DNA from: Alloyangia pacifica
Lineage (GTDB): Bacteria > Pseudomonadota > Alphaproteobacteria > Rhodobacterales > Rhodobacteraceae
DNA: 64,000 nt
Direction of reading: 5' to 3'
NCBI RefSeq assembly: GCF_020524285.1
Contig: NZ_JAIVKX010000004.1
Location: 310,001 to 374,000 of the forward strand
In this document: positions 15,856 through 24,216 of the stretch, in pieces
Layout: each line of letters begins with the position of its first letter
Position numbering within the stretch: position 1 is the first letter of the stretch
Notes under the pieces: model-generated
What the model saw: the letters and a program-made list of their open reading frames with translations, nothing else
Told to the model about the DNA's origin: nothing
The model's database searches: none
Translations under genes and position numbers: made by a program

Positions 15856-17180
15856 TGTCGCAAGACCTGATCGCAATCGTCATGTTCTCGGGCATGCTGG
15901 GCCTGCTGCTGACAGGGCAGCGCGTGTTCGGTGCCATCGGGTTCGTCGCCGTCGTGGCCGCGCTGTGCCTGTGGGGCGACCGGGGCGGCTTCGACCTGGG
16001 CTTTGCCGCCTCGATCAAGCTGATGAAATGGTACCCGCTGCTAACCCTGCCGATGTTCATCTTCATGGGCTACGTGCTGTCGGAATCGAAGATCGCCGAC
16101 GACCTCTACAAGATGTTCCACGTCTGGATGGGCGGCCTCTCGGGGGGCCTCGCGGTGGGCACCATCGGGCTGATGGTGCTGATCTCGGCAATGAACGGCC
16201 TGTCCGTGGCGGGCATGGCCATCGGCGCGACCATCGCCCTGCCCGAACTGCTGAAGCGCGGCTACGACAAGCGCATGGTCACGGGGGTGATCCAGGCGGG
16301 ATCGAGCTTGGGCATCCTCGTGCCGCCCTCGGTGGTGCTGGTGCTCTACGCGATGATCGCCCGCCAGCCGGTGGGTCAGCTCTGGCTCGCGGGCATCATT
16401 CCGGGGCTCATCATGGCGGCGGCCTTCATCGTCTACATCGTCATCCGCTGCAAGCTGAACCCCGAACTGGGTCCGATCCTGCCCAAGGCCGACCGCGACA
16501 TTCCCATGGCCGAGAAGCTGCGCCTGCTGCGCGCCGGGCTGCTGCCTCTGGTGATCTTCTTCGTGATGATGGTGCCCTTCGTGCGCGGCTGGACCTCGCT
16601 GGTGGAAAGTTCGGCCATCGGCGCCGTCGCCGCCTTCGTCGCCGCGGTCATCAAGGGCCGGATGACCCGCGAGGTCTTCGAGAACTCGGTGCGCAACACG
16701 CTCGGCGTGTCGTGCATGTTCATGTGGATCATCCTCGCCGCCCTCGCCTTCGGCGCGGTCTTCGACGGGCTCGGCGCGGTCAGCGCCATCGAGGAGCTGT
16801 TCACCGAGAAGCTTGGCCTGTCCCCCTGGATGATCCTCATCCTGATGCAGCTGAGCTTCATCGTCATGGGCACCTTCCTCGACGACACGGCGATGCTGGT
16901 GATCGTGGCCCCGCTCTACGTGCCGCTGGTCGGACACCTCGGGTTCGACCTTGTGTGGTACGGTGTGCTCTACACCATCACCTGCCAGATCGCCTACATG
17001 ACCCCGCCCTTCGGCTACAACCTCTTCCTGATGCGCGCCATGGCCCCGCCGCAGATCGGCCTGCGCGACATCTACACCTCGATCATCCCCTTCGTGGCGG
17101 TGATGACCGTGGTGCTCGCCATCATCATGATCTTCCCCGAGCTGGCCCTGTGGCTGCCGGACCTCGTCTACCAGAACTAA
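15855..17180 (+). CDS. dctM: TRAP transporter large permease subunit
   Basis: A 441-residue protein with about twelve membrane spans, including the DctM signatures PMFIFMGYVLSESKIADDLY, GSSLGILVPPSVVLVLYAMI and the C-terminal DDTAMLVIVAPLYVPLV. It is the sodium-coupled channel half of the TRAP transporter. The start overlaps the dctQ stop (TGATG). Confidence 0.92.
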   Translation: MSQDLIAIVMFSGMLGLLLTGQRVFGAIGFVAVVAALCLWGDRGGFDLGFAASIKLMKWYPLLTLPMFIFMGYVLSESKIADDLYKMFHVWMGGLSGGLAVGTIGLMVLISAMNGLSVAGMAIGATIALPELLKRGYDKRMVTGVIQAGSSLGILVPPSVVLVLYAMIARQPVGQLWLAGIIPGLIMAAAFIVYIVIRCKLNPELGPILPKADRDIPMAEKLRLLRAGLLPLVIFFVMMVPFVRGWTSLVESSAIGAVAAFVAAVIKGRMTREVFENSVRNTLGVSCMFMWIILAALAFGAVFDGLGAVSAIEELFTEKLGLSPWMILILMQLSFIVMGTFLDDTAMLVIVAPLYVPLVGHLGFDLVWYGVLYTITCQIAYMTPPFGYNLFLMRAMAPPQIGLRDIYTSIIPFVAVMTVVLAIIMIFPELALWLPDLVYQN

Positions 17181-17237
17181 CAACGAGACCCCCGCAAAGA
17201 GGGGCACAGACCTCAACCACGCAACAGGAGAGACAAG

Positions 17238-18275
17238 ATGACACTGACACGACGCAAGATCCTGAGCGGTGCCGCACTGGCCGCTCCGGCTGCGCTCGCG
17301 GCGCCCTCCATCGGCCGCGCGCAGGAGCCGATCAAGTGGCGCTTCCAGACCTACGCGGGTGCCGCCCTCGGCGAACAGGTGACCAAGCCGATCGTCGACT
17401 ACATCAACACTGCCGCCCAGGGCGAGCTGGAGATCGAGCTCTACTACGCCGACCAGATCGTGCCCACCGGCGAGCTGTTCCAGGCGCTGCAGCGCGGCAC
17501 TATCGACGCCGTGCACTCGGATGACGACTCCATGGCGTCGCCGACCCCGATGCGCGTCTTCGGCGGCTACTTCCCGTTCGCCACCAAGCACATCCTCGAC
17601 GTGCCGGTGCTCTTCGAGCAATACGGGCTCGCCGACATCTGGCGCTCGGAATACGAGAAGGTCGGCGTGACCTGGCTTTCCGCTGCCGGTCAGGATCCGT
17701 GCAACTTCAACACCAAGAAAGAGATCACCAGCCTTGCCGATCTCGACGGGCTGAAGCTCTACACCTTCCCCACCGCGGGCCGCTTCCTGAGCCAGTTCGG
17801 CGTGGTGCCGGTGAACATCCCCTACGAGGATGCCGAGGTCGCGGTGCAGACCGGCGAGCTCGATGGCATGGCCTGGTCGGGCATCACCGAGGACTACACC
17901 GTCGGCTGGGCGAACGTCACCGACTACTTCCTGACCAACAACATCTCGGGTGCCTGGATCGGCTCGATCTTCGTCAACCAGCAGCGTTGGGCCGACCTGC
18001 CCGAGCACCTCAAGACGCTGGTGATGTCGGCGATCAAGGCCGCCGACACCTACCGCAACCAGTGGTACTGGGGCGGCGAGGCCAAGCTGCGCGCCACCGG
18101 CGACAAGCTGCAGCTGCGCTCGGTGCCGCCGGAAGAATGGGCCGAGGTCGAGAACGCCGCCAAGGAGTTCTGGAAGGAGATCGCCCAGGAAAGCGAAATC
18201 CACGCCAAGGTCGTCTCGATCTTCGAGGAGTACAACGGCGTCATCAACCAGGCGGGCCCGCCCTACACCTTCTGA
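17238..18275 (+). CDS. dctP: TRAP transporter substrate-binding protein, atypical ligand site
   Basis: A 345-residue periplasmic DctP-type receptor with a twin-arginine-like leader (TRRKILSGAALAAPAALAAP, cleavage near AQ29). The central LADLDGLKL-YTFPT aligns with the motif GLK-(I/L)-R-x-P in which nearly all DctP proteins have an arginine that binds the ligand carboxylate; here that position is Tyr175. I infer that the ligand is not a simple carboxylate, consistent with an amine or alcohol. AGGAGA lies upstream of the ATG. A strong hairpin follows the gene, as often seen where the receptor must be made in excess. Confidence 0.88.
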   Translation: MTLTRRKILSGAALAAPAALAAPSIGRAQEPIKWRFQTYAGAALGEQVTKPIVDYINTAAQGELEIELYYADQIVPTGELFQALQRGTIDAVHSDDDSMASPTPMRVFGGYFPFATKHILDVPVLFEQYGLADIWRSEYEKVGVTWLSAAGQDPCNFNTKKEITSLADLDGLKLYTFPTAGRFLSQFGVVPVNIPYEDAEVAVQTGELDGMAWSGITEDYTVGWANVTDYFLTNNISGAWIGSIFVNQQRWADLPEHLKTLVMSAIKAADTYRNQWYWGGEAKLRATGDKLQLRSVPPEEWAEVENAAKEFWKEIAQESEIHAKVVSIFEEYNGVINQAGPPYTF

Positions 18276-18296
18276 GGCCAGATGCCCTAGCGACAC

Positions 18297-18327
18297 CCGG
18301 CCTCCGCGCAGCTTGCGCGGGGGCCGG
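18297..18327 (+). terminator. Hairpin between dctP and the glutamine-synthetase-like gene
   Basis: CCGGCCTCCGCGCA and TGCGCGGGGGCCGG pair over 14 bases (one G-T) around GCT. There is no T-run, so it more probably stabilises or partly attenuates the message than ends it. Confidence 0.55.
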
Positions 18328-18402
18328 ACCTGTAGAAGAGTTTGATCAAATCTCCGCGCCCGCCGCGCGGCCCAAGGACAAGACCAGCAAGGAGCACGCG
18401 GA

Positions 18403-19767
18403 ATGACCGCCCCCCTGACCTTAGACGACCTGAAGAACGCCGCCGCTTCCGGCGAGATCGATACCGTCCTCGTGTGCGTGGTGGACATGCAGGGCCGTCT
18501 GCAGGGCAAGCGCTTCCATGTCTCCAACTTCCTCGAGCATGCGATCGAGGAGACGCATTGCTGCAACTACCTCTTCGCCACCGACCTGGTGATGAGCACC
18601 CCCGAGGGCTTCGCCTCCACGAGCTGGGCCTCGGGCTATGGCGACTACGTGATGAAGCCCGACCTCGCGACGCTGCGCCGCGTGCCCTGGCTCGAGGGCA
18701 CCGCGATGATCCTCTGCGACGTGATGGACCACCACACCCACGCGCCGGTGCCGGAATCCCCGCGCCAGATGCTGCAGAAGCAGATCGCCCGCGCCGAGGC
18801 CATGGGCCTCACGCCGATGATGGCAACCGAGCTGGAATTTTTCCTCTACGCCCGCTCCTACGACGAGATCCGCCACAGCGGCTGGCGCGATCTGGAAACC
18901 CTCTCGCCCTACAACCAGGACTATTCCATCCAGCTCACCAGCCGCGAGGAATACGTCATGCGCCCGGTGCGCAACCACCTCTACGCCATGGGCGTGCCGG
19001 TGGAATGCAGCAAGGGCGAGGCCGAGCACGGCCAGGAAGAGCTGAACATCCGCTACGCCGACGCGCTGACCTGTGCCGACCACCACGCGATCTCCAAGCA
19101 CGCGGTCAAGGAAATCGCCCACCAGCAGGGCCACGGAGCGACCTTCATGGCGAAGTGGCAGGCCGACAAGGTCGGCAGCGCGGCGCATATCCACCAGTCG
19201 TTGTTCAAGGGGACGGAAAACGCCTTCTACGACAAGGACGGCGCGCATTGCATGTCGCAGACCATGAAGCACTACGTTGCGGGCCTGCTGAAATACGCCC
19301 CCGAGGTGACGCTCTTCATGGCGCCCTACATCAACAGCTACAAGCGCTTCGCTCCCGGCACCTTCGCGCCCACCAAGACCGCCTGGTCGGTGGACAACCG
19401 CACCGCCGGCTTCCGTCTCGTCGGCGAGGATACCAAGGGCGTGCGCATCGAGTGCCGCATTCCCGGCTCGGACATGAACCCCTACCTCGCCTGCGCCGCG
19501 CAGCTTGCTGCAGGGCTTGCCGGGATCGAAGAGAAGCTGGAGCTGCCCTCCCCCGCCCAGGGCGACGTCTACGGCATGGATGACGTGCCGGACGTGCCGA
19601 ACACCCTGCGCGCCGCGATCGACGCCTTTGCCGGCTCGGACATGCTGCGCGCCGCCTTCGGCGAGGATGTCATCGAGCATTTTGCCCATGCCGCCCGGAT
19701 CGAGCAGGAAGACTTCGACCGCGCGGTCACCGACTACGAGCTGGCGCGCGGCTTCGAGCGCGCCTGA
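18403..19767 (+). CDS. Glutamine-synthetase-like gamma-glutamyl ligase
   Basis: A 454-residue GS-fold ligase. Metal and ATP site residues are kept: ELEFF (143-147), ECSKGEAEHGQEELN (201-215), SAAHIHQSL with His262/His264, KRFAPGTFAPTKTAWSVDNR, and RIECRIPGSDMNPYLA. It has GlnT/PuuA-like rather than GlnA features and lies in a catabolic operon, so it probably joins glutamate to an amine to make a gamma-glutamyl amide instead of making glutamine. The start at 18403 follows GGAGCACGCGGA. Eleven bases separate it from the aldehyde dehydrogenase. Confidence 0.85.
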   Translation: MTAPLTLDDLKNAAASGEIDTVLVCVVDMQGRLQGKRFHVSNFLEHAIEETHCCNYLFATDLVMSTPEGFASTSWASGYGDYVMKPDLATLRRVPWLEGTAMILCDVMDHHTHAPVPESPRQMLQKQIARAEAMGLTPMMATELEFFLYARSYDEIRHSGWRDLETLSPYNQDYSIQLTSREEYVMRPVRNHLYAMGVPVECSKGEAEHGQEELNIRYADALTCADHHAISKHAVKEIAHQQGHGATFMAKWQADKVGSAAHIHQSLFKGTENAFYDKDGAHCMSQTMKHYVAGLLKYAPEVTLFMAPYINSYKRFAPGTFAPTKTAWSVDNRTAGFRLVGEDTKGVRIECRIPGSDMNPYLACAAQLAAGLAGIEEKLELPSPAQGDVYGMDDVPDVPNTLRAAIDAFAGSDMLRAAFGEDVIEHFAHAARIEQEDFDRAVTDYELARGFERA

Positions 19768-19777
19768 GGAGGCTCTC

Positions 19778-21157
19778 ATGACGACACTGAACAACATTTC
19801 CCCCATCGACGGCTCGGTCTTCGCCTCGCGCGAGACGCTGCCCCTCGACATGGCGCGCGAAGCCGCGAAATCGGCTCGCGCCGCACAGGCCGCATGGGCC
19901 GCCCGCCCGCTGGCCGAGCGCGTCGAGCTGGTGATGAAGGGCGTCGCCGAGATCGGCGCGCAGAACGAGGCGATCGTGCCCGAGCTGGCGCAGATGATGG
20001 GCCGGCCGGTCCGCTACGGCGGCGAGTTCGGCGGCTTCAACGAGCGCGCCTCCTACATGGCCGAGATCGCCGAGGGCGCGCTGGCCGACATAGAGGTCGG
20101 CGACAACGCCACCTTCAAGCGCTACATCAAGCGCGTGCCGCATGGCGTGGTCTTCGTGGTCTCGCCCTGGAACTACCCCTATATGACCGCGATCAACACC
20201 GTTGCCCCGGCACTCATCGCCGGCAACACCGTGGTGCTGAAGGGCGCGACGCAGACGCTGCTGGTCGGCGAGCGGCTGGCCAACGCCTTCCACAAGGCCG
20301 GCGTGCCCGAGGCGGTGTTCCAGAACCTCTATCTCGACCATGACACGACCTCGGCGCTGATCGCCGAGGGCGCCTTCAATTTCGTCAACTTCACCGGCTC
20401 TGTCGGCGGCGGCAAGGCCATCGAGCGCGCCGCGGCGGGCACCTTCACCGGGCTCGGGCTCGAGCTCGGCGGCAAGGATCCGGGCTACGTGATGGAGGAC
20501 GCGGATGTGGAGGCCGCGGTCGACACGCTGATCGACGGCGCCATGTTCAACTCCGGCCAGTGCTGCTGCGGCATCGAGCGCATCTACGTGCACGAGAGCC
20601 TCTTCGACGCCTTCGTCGAGAAGGCCGTGGCAGTGGTGAAGGGCTACAAGCTCGGCAACCCGCTCGACACGGAGACCACCATCGGCCCGATGGCCAACGT
20701 CCGCTTTGCGCAGGAGGTTCGCGCGCAGATCAAGGAGGCGCTGGAGATGGGGGCCAAGGCCCATATCGACACCTTCCCCGAGGACGACGGCGCCGCCTAC
20801 CTGACGCCGCAGATTCTGACGAACGTGACCCACGAGATGCGCGTCATGCGCGACGAGAGTTTCGGCCCGGTCGTCGGCATCATGAAGGTGAAGGACGACG
20901 CCGAAGCGATTGCCCTGATGAACGACAGCCCCTTCGGCCTCACCGCCTCGCTTTGGACGCAGGACGTGGCGCGTGCGCAGAAGGTCGGCGACGCCATCGA
21001 GACCGGCACCGTCTTCATGAACCGCGCCGACTACCTCGATCCCGGCCTGTGCTGGACCGGCTGCAAGCAGACCGGGCGCGGCGGCGGCCTGTCGGTCATC
21101 GGCTACCACAACCTCACCCGCCCAAAATCCTACCATCTCAAGAAGGTGACGAAATGA
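19778..21157 (+). CDS. NAD(P)-dependent aldehyde dehydrogenase
   Basis: A 459-residue aldehyde dehydrogenase. The catalytic cysteine is Cys263 in NSGQCCCGIER, the general base Glu229 in ELGGKDPGY, and VVFVVSPWNYPYM and NFTGSVGGGK line the cofactor site. Three successive cysteines (262-264) are unusual but occur in the family. In the proposed pathway it oxidises the aldehyde formed by the neighbouring alcohol dehydrogenase. GAGGAGG lies seven bases before the ATG. Its stop overlaps the next start (ATGA). Confidence 0.9.
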   Translation: MTTLNNISPIDGSVFASRETLPLDMAREAAKSARAAQAAWAARPLAERVELVMKGVAEIGAQNEAIVPELAQMMGRPVRYGGEFGGFNERASYMAEIAEGALADIEVGDNATFKRYIKRVPHGVVFVVSPWNYPYMTAINTVAPALIAGNTVVLKGATQTLLVGERLANAFHKAGVPEAVFQNLYLDHDTTSALIAEGAFNFVNFTGSVGGGKAIERAAAGTFTGLGLELGGKDPGYVMEDADVEAAVDTLIDGAMFNSGQCCCGIERIYVHESLFDAFVEKAVAVVKGYKLGNPLDTETTIGPMANVRFAQEVRAQIKEALEMGAKAHIDTFPEDDGAAYLTPQILTNVTHEMRVMRDESFGPVVGIMKVKDDAEAIALMNDSPFGLTASLWTQDVARAQKVGDAIETGTVFMNRADYLDPGLCWTGCKQTGRGGGLSVIGYHNLTRPKSYHLKKVTK

Positions 21158-22299
21158 GCCTCACCGCCAATTGGTCCTACCCTACCGCCATCAAGTTCGG
21201 CGCGGGCCGCATCGCGGAACTGCCCGCCGCCTGCGCGCAGGCCGGCATCACCAGGCCGCTGCTGGTCACCGACCGCGGCCTCGCCGCGCTGCCGGTCACC
21301 GAGAGCACCATCGCCGTGCTTGAAACCGCCGGCCTGCATTGCGGTCTTTTCTCGGATGTCGATCCCAACCCCAACGAGCGCAACCTCGCCGCGGGCGTCG
21401 CGGCCTACAACGCGGGCGGCTACGACGGGGTCATCGCCTTCGGCGGCGGCTCCGGCCTCGACCTCGGCAAATGCGTGGCCTTCATGGCAGGTCAGACCCG
21501 GCCGGTCTGGGATTTCGAGGACATCGGTGACTGGTGGACCCGCGCCGATGCCGACGCCATCGCCCCCATCGTCGCCGTGCCGACCACCGCTGGCACCGGC
21601 TCGGAGGTCGGGCGCGCGGGCGTTCTGACCAACTCCGAGACCCACGAGAAGAAGATCATCTTCCACCCCAAGATGCTTCCTGCCGTGGTGATCTGCGACC
21701 CCGAACTGACTGTCGGCATGCCCAAAGCGATCACCGCCGGCACCGGGCTCGACGCCTTTGCGCATTGCGTCGAGGCCTTCTCCTCGCCGCACTACCACCC
21801 GATGAGCCAGGGCATCGCGCTCGAGGGCATGCGGCTCGTGATCGAGTACCTGCCCCGCGCCTATGCCGACGGCACCGACATTGAGGCCCGCGCCCAGATG
21901 ATGAGCGCCGCGGCCATGGGCGCCACCGCCTTCCAGAAGGGCCTCGGCGCGATCCACGCGATGAGCCACCCCATCGGCGCACACTTCGGCACCCATCACG
22001 GCACCACCAATGCCGTCTGCATGCCCGCCGTGCTGAAGTTCAACGCGGACGCCATCCGCGACCGCTTCGACACCGCGGCAAGCTATCTCGGCATCGAGGG
22101 CGGCTTCGACGGCTTCTGCGCCTTCGTGGACCAATTCAACGACAGCCTCGGCGTGCCCAAGGGGCTGACCGCGCTCGGCGTGACCGAAGAGTCGATCCCC
22201 GAGCTGGTGAAAGGCGCGATCAAGGATCCGTCCTGCGGCGGCAACCCGATCGAGCTGACCGAAGAGAACCTCGAGGCGCTGTTCCGCGCCGCGATGTGA
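21154..22299 (+). CDS. Iron-containing alcohol dehydrogenase
   Basis: A 381-residue group III alcohol dehydrogenase. GGGSGLDLGK (97-106) binds NAD(P), and the metal ligands are Asp200, His204, His268 and His282 with the family spacing. It is translationally coupled to the aldehyde dehydrogenase by a four-base overlap, which argues that they act in sequence on the same carbon: alcohol to aldehyde to acid. Last gene of the operon, followed by a terminator. Confidence 0.9.
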   Translation: MSLTANWSYPTAIKFGAGRIAELPAACAQAGITRPLLVTDRGLAALPVTESTIAVLETAGLHCGLFSDVDPNPNERNLAAGVAAYNAGGYDGVIAFGGGSGLDLGKCVAFMAGQTRPVWDFEDIGDWWTRADADAIAPIVAVPTTAGTGSEVGRAGVLTNSETHEKKIIFHPKMLPAVVICDPELTVGMPKAITAGTGLDAFAHCVEAFSSPHYHPMSQGIALEGMRLVIEYLPRAYADGTDIEARAQMMSAAAMGATAFQKGLGAIHAMSHPIGAHFGTHHGTTNAVCMPAVLKFNADAIRDRFDTAASYLGIEGGFDGFCAFVDQFNDSLGVPKGLTALGVTEESIPELVKGAIKDPSCGGNPIELTEENLEALFRAAM

Positions 22300-22320
22300 G
22301 GCTCTTGATTTGAGCAACGC

Positions 22321-22348
22321 GGGCCGGGGCGCAAACTCCGGCCCTTTT
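22321..22348 (+). terminator. Terminator of the amidohydrolase-TRAP-GS-ALDH-ADH operon
   Basis: GGGCCGG (22321-22327) and CCGGCCC (22338-22344) with a ten-base loop, followed by TTTT. Confidence 0.75.
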
Positions 22349-22392
22349 CGTCTCCGGGCGACGGGAGCAGGCGCCGGGCGAGCGCCGGCCCG

Positions 22393-22508
22393 TGGGATGG
22401 CGCCGCCACATTTGAGGTCAGCGCTTTATTCCGGCCAAGCCCGGAAGACACTCGAACCTCGTGCTTAATGACCAAAGCGCCAGCCCGCCGGGACGGGCCG
22501 GCGCTCAC
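22393..22508 (-). repeat. Dispersed ~115-bp intergenic element, copy 2 (inverted)
   Basis: Read on the minus strand it shows the same ordered blocks as the copy at 13325-13437: GCGCCGGCCCGTCCCGGCGG, CTGGCGC, GGAATAAAGCGCTGAC and GGCGCCATCCC, with diverged bases between. Sits just past the end of the catabolic operon; copy 1 sits just before its regulator, so the two copies bracket the island. Confidence 0.7.
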
Positions 22509-22531
22509 GACACTCTCTTCGCCGTCTCCAC

Positions 22532-22567
22532 ACATTGCGCTACACTGGACACATTGCGCTACACTGG
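22532..22567 (+). repeat. 17-base direct repeat overlapping a probable promoter
   Basis: ACATTGCGCTACACTGG occurs at 22532-22548 and again at 22551-22567. Each copy carries TTGCGC and TACACT hexamers that look like promoter halves. The duplication lies just upstream of the DinB-like gene and may give it two overlapping -10 elements. Confidence 0.7.
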
Positions 22568-22592
22568 CGCCACCCACCGGGAGGATCCGCCC

Positions 22593-23117
22593 ATGCATGC
22601 GCCCACGCCCTTCACCCTCATGGCCCGCAACAACGCCTGGGCGAACGAGACGCTCTACACCGTGCTCGCGGCGCTCACCGAGGAGGAGTTCACCGACCCG
22701 CGCCCGGGTTTCTTCCCCTCGCTCAGCCAGACGATGAACCACATACTGCTGGTGGATCTCTACTACATCGACGCGCTGGAGCGCGGCGGGCTCGGACTCT
22801 CGCTCTACAACCGCGCGCAGATCGACGACCCGGCGCAGCTCGCGGAGATGCAGGCCGCGACCGACCTGCGCCTGCTCGCGCTCTGCGAGGCGCTCACCCC
22901 CGCCATGCTGCACGAGGAACGGCTCACCCAACGCCGCTCCGGCCCGGTGCACGAAAAGGTCGAGCCGTTGCTCCTGCACCTCTTTCAGCACCAGATACAC
23001 CATCGCGGCCAGGCGCATGTGCAGTTGCAGGACACCGGCTACGCACCGCCGCAACTCGACGATTTCTACCTCGAGCACGGCCGCGTCGCCTCGGCCAAGG
23101 CCTGGTTCCCGCACTAG
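22593..23117 (+). CDS. DinB-family four-helix metalloprotein
   Basis: A 174-residue DinB/YfiT-like protein. The presumed metal histidines are in MNHILLVDLYYID (about residue 48) and HQIHHRGQAHVQL (about 130-138). Members bind a divalent metal and many are thiol transferases or have no known role; the name reflects DNA-damage induction of a Bacillus member. GGGAGGA lies seven bases before the ATG at 22593. Confidence 0.8.
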   Translation: MHAPTPFTLMARNNAWANETLYTVLAALTEEEFTDPRPGFFPSLSQTMNHILLVDLYYIDALERGGLGLSLYNRAQIDDPAQLAEMQAATDLRLLALCEALTPAMLHEERLTQRRSGPVHEKVEPLLLHLFQHQIHHRGQAHVQLQDTGYAPPQLDDFYLEHGRVASAKAWFPH

Positions 23118-23193
23118 GCCCCGGCGTCACATATCGCACCCAACCACCGCGGCGCTCTCGCCCCGGGCCGCGCGCCGTGGTATCCGCCGCGCA

Positions 23194-24216
23194 ATGACGC
23201 TCCTACCCTTCCTGTCCCGCCACGCCCGCTGGCTGATGCTGATCGGCCTCGCCGTCGGCATTGCCCTGCCGCAGCTGGCGCAGTTCGTGCGGCCCTGGCT
23301 GTCCGAGCTGGTGGCGGTGATGCTTTTCGCCGCCGCCCTGCGCATCGGCCCGCGTGCGGCGCTCGGTGCCATCCGCGACCTGCGCGGCTCGATCGGCGCG
23401 CTGCTGGTCTTCCAGCTTCTCTGCCCAATGGCCCTGATCGGACTCGCCGCTGCCGCCGGCCTGCTGGCCAGCCCCGCGGCGCTGGCGCTGATCCTGATGC
23501 TGGCCGCCGCGCCCCTGGCCAGCAGCCCGAACCTGACGCTGATGGTCGGCGGCGATCCCGGTCCGGCGCTGCGCATGCTGATCCTCGGCATGCTGATCCT
23601 GCCCACCACCACGCTGCCCGTCTTCGCGCTGCTGCCCGCTTTCGGCGGTGCGGCGGGCATTTTCGGTGCCGCGCTGAAGCTCCTCGCGGTGATCCTTGCG
23701 GCGACCGGGCTGGCCTTCGCGCTGCGCCCGCGTCTCCTGCCAGCCCCCGGCCCCACGGCCCTGGCGCAGATCGACGGCGCCTCGGCGCTGCTGATGACGG
23801 TCATCGTGCTCGCCCTCACCTCCGAGATCCGTCCTGCCCTTCTGGAGCGCCCGCTGGAACTGCTGGGCTGGATGGCGCTGGCCTTCCTGGCCAACCTCGG
23901 CCCGCAGATGCTGACCCTCTGGCTGCGCGCCCGCGGCGGACGCAGCGAAGCGTTGGAGGCGCTGGCGATGATTTCCGGGAACCGCAACATCGGGCTCTTC
24001 CTCGCCGCGCTGCCCGCCACGGTGACCGACCCGCTGCTGCTGTTCATCGGCTGTTACCAGGTGCCGATGTTCCTGACACCGCTGATCATGACACCGCTCT
24101 ACCGCCGCGCCCGCCGCCGCGCAGCAGAGGCCGCCCCCGGGCTTGGCTTCGCCGGTGAGCACGCTATCACAGGCGCAGAGAACGGAGACCGCAATGCCCC
24201 TGAATCCCGCCGATGA
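23194..24216 (+). CDS. BASS-like ten-helix transporter (putative)
   Basis: A 340-residue membrane protein with about ten hydrophobic spans. The motif MISGNRNIGLFLAALP near residue 260 and the paired-repeat layout recall the bile acid:sodium symporter/arsenite-permease superfamily. The N-terminal start at 23194 is chosen because earlier in-frame codons lie in the intergenic region. It overlaps the FAD oxidase start by 23 bases, so the two are probably one operon and may handle the same organic acid. Substrate unknown. Confidence 0.6.
   Translation: MTLLPFLSRHARWLMLIGLAVGIALPQLAQFVRPWLSELVAVMLFAAALRIGPRAALGAIRDLRGSIGALLVFQLLCPMALIGLAAAAGLLASPAALALILMLAAAPLASSPNLTLMVGGDPGPALRMLILGMLILPTTTLPVFALLPAFGGAAGIFGAALKLLAVILAATGLAFALRPRLLPAPGPTALAQIDGASALLMTVIVLALTSEIRPALLERPLELLGWMALAFLANLGPQMLTLWLRARGGRSEALEALAMISGNRNIGLFLAALPATVTDPLLLFIGCYQVPMFLTPLIMTPLYRRARRRAAEAAPGLGFAGEHAITGAENGDRNAPESRR

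Noticed and set aside
22303-22317. TTGATTTGAGCAA considered as an FNR box
   Set aside because: The second half does not match ATCAA, and it lies past the end of an operon.
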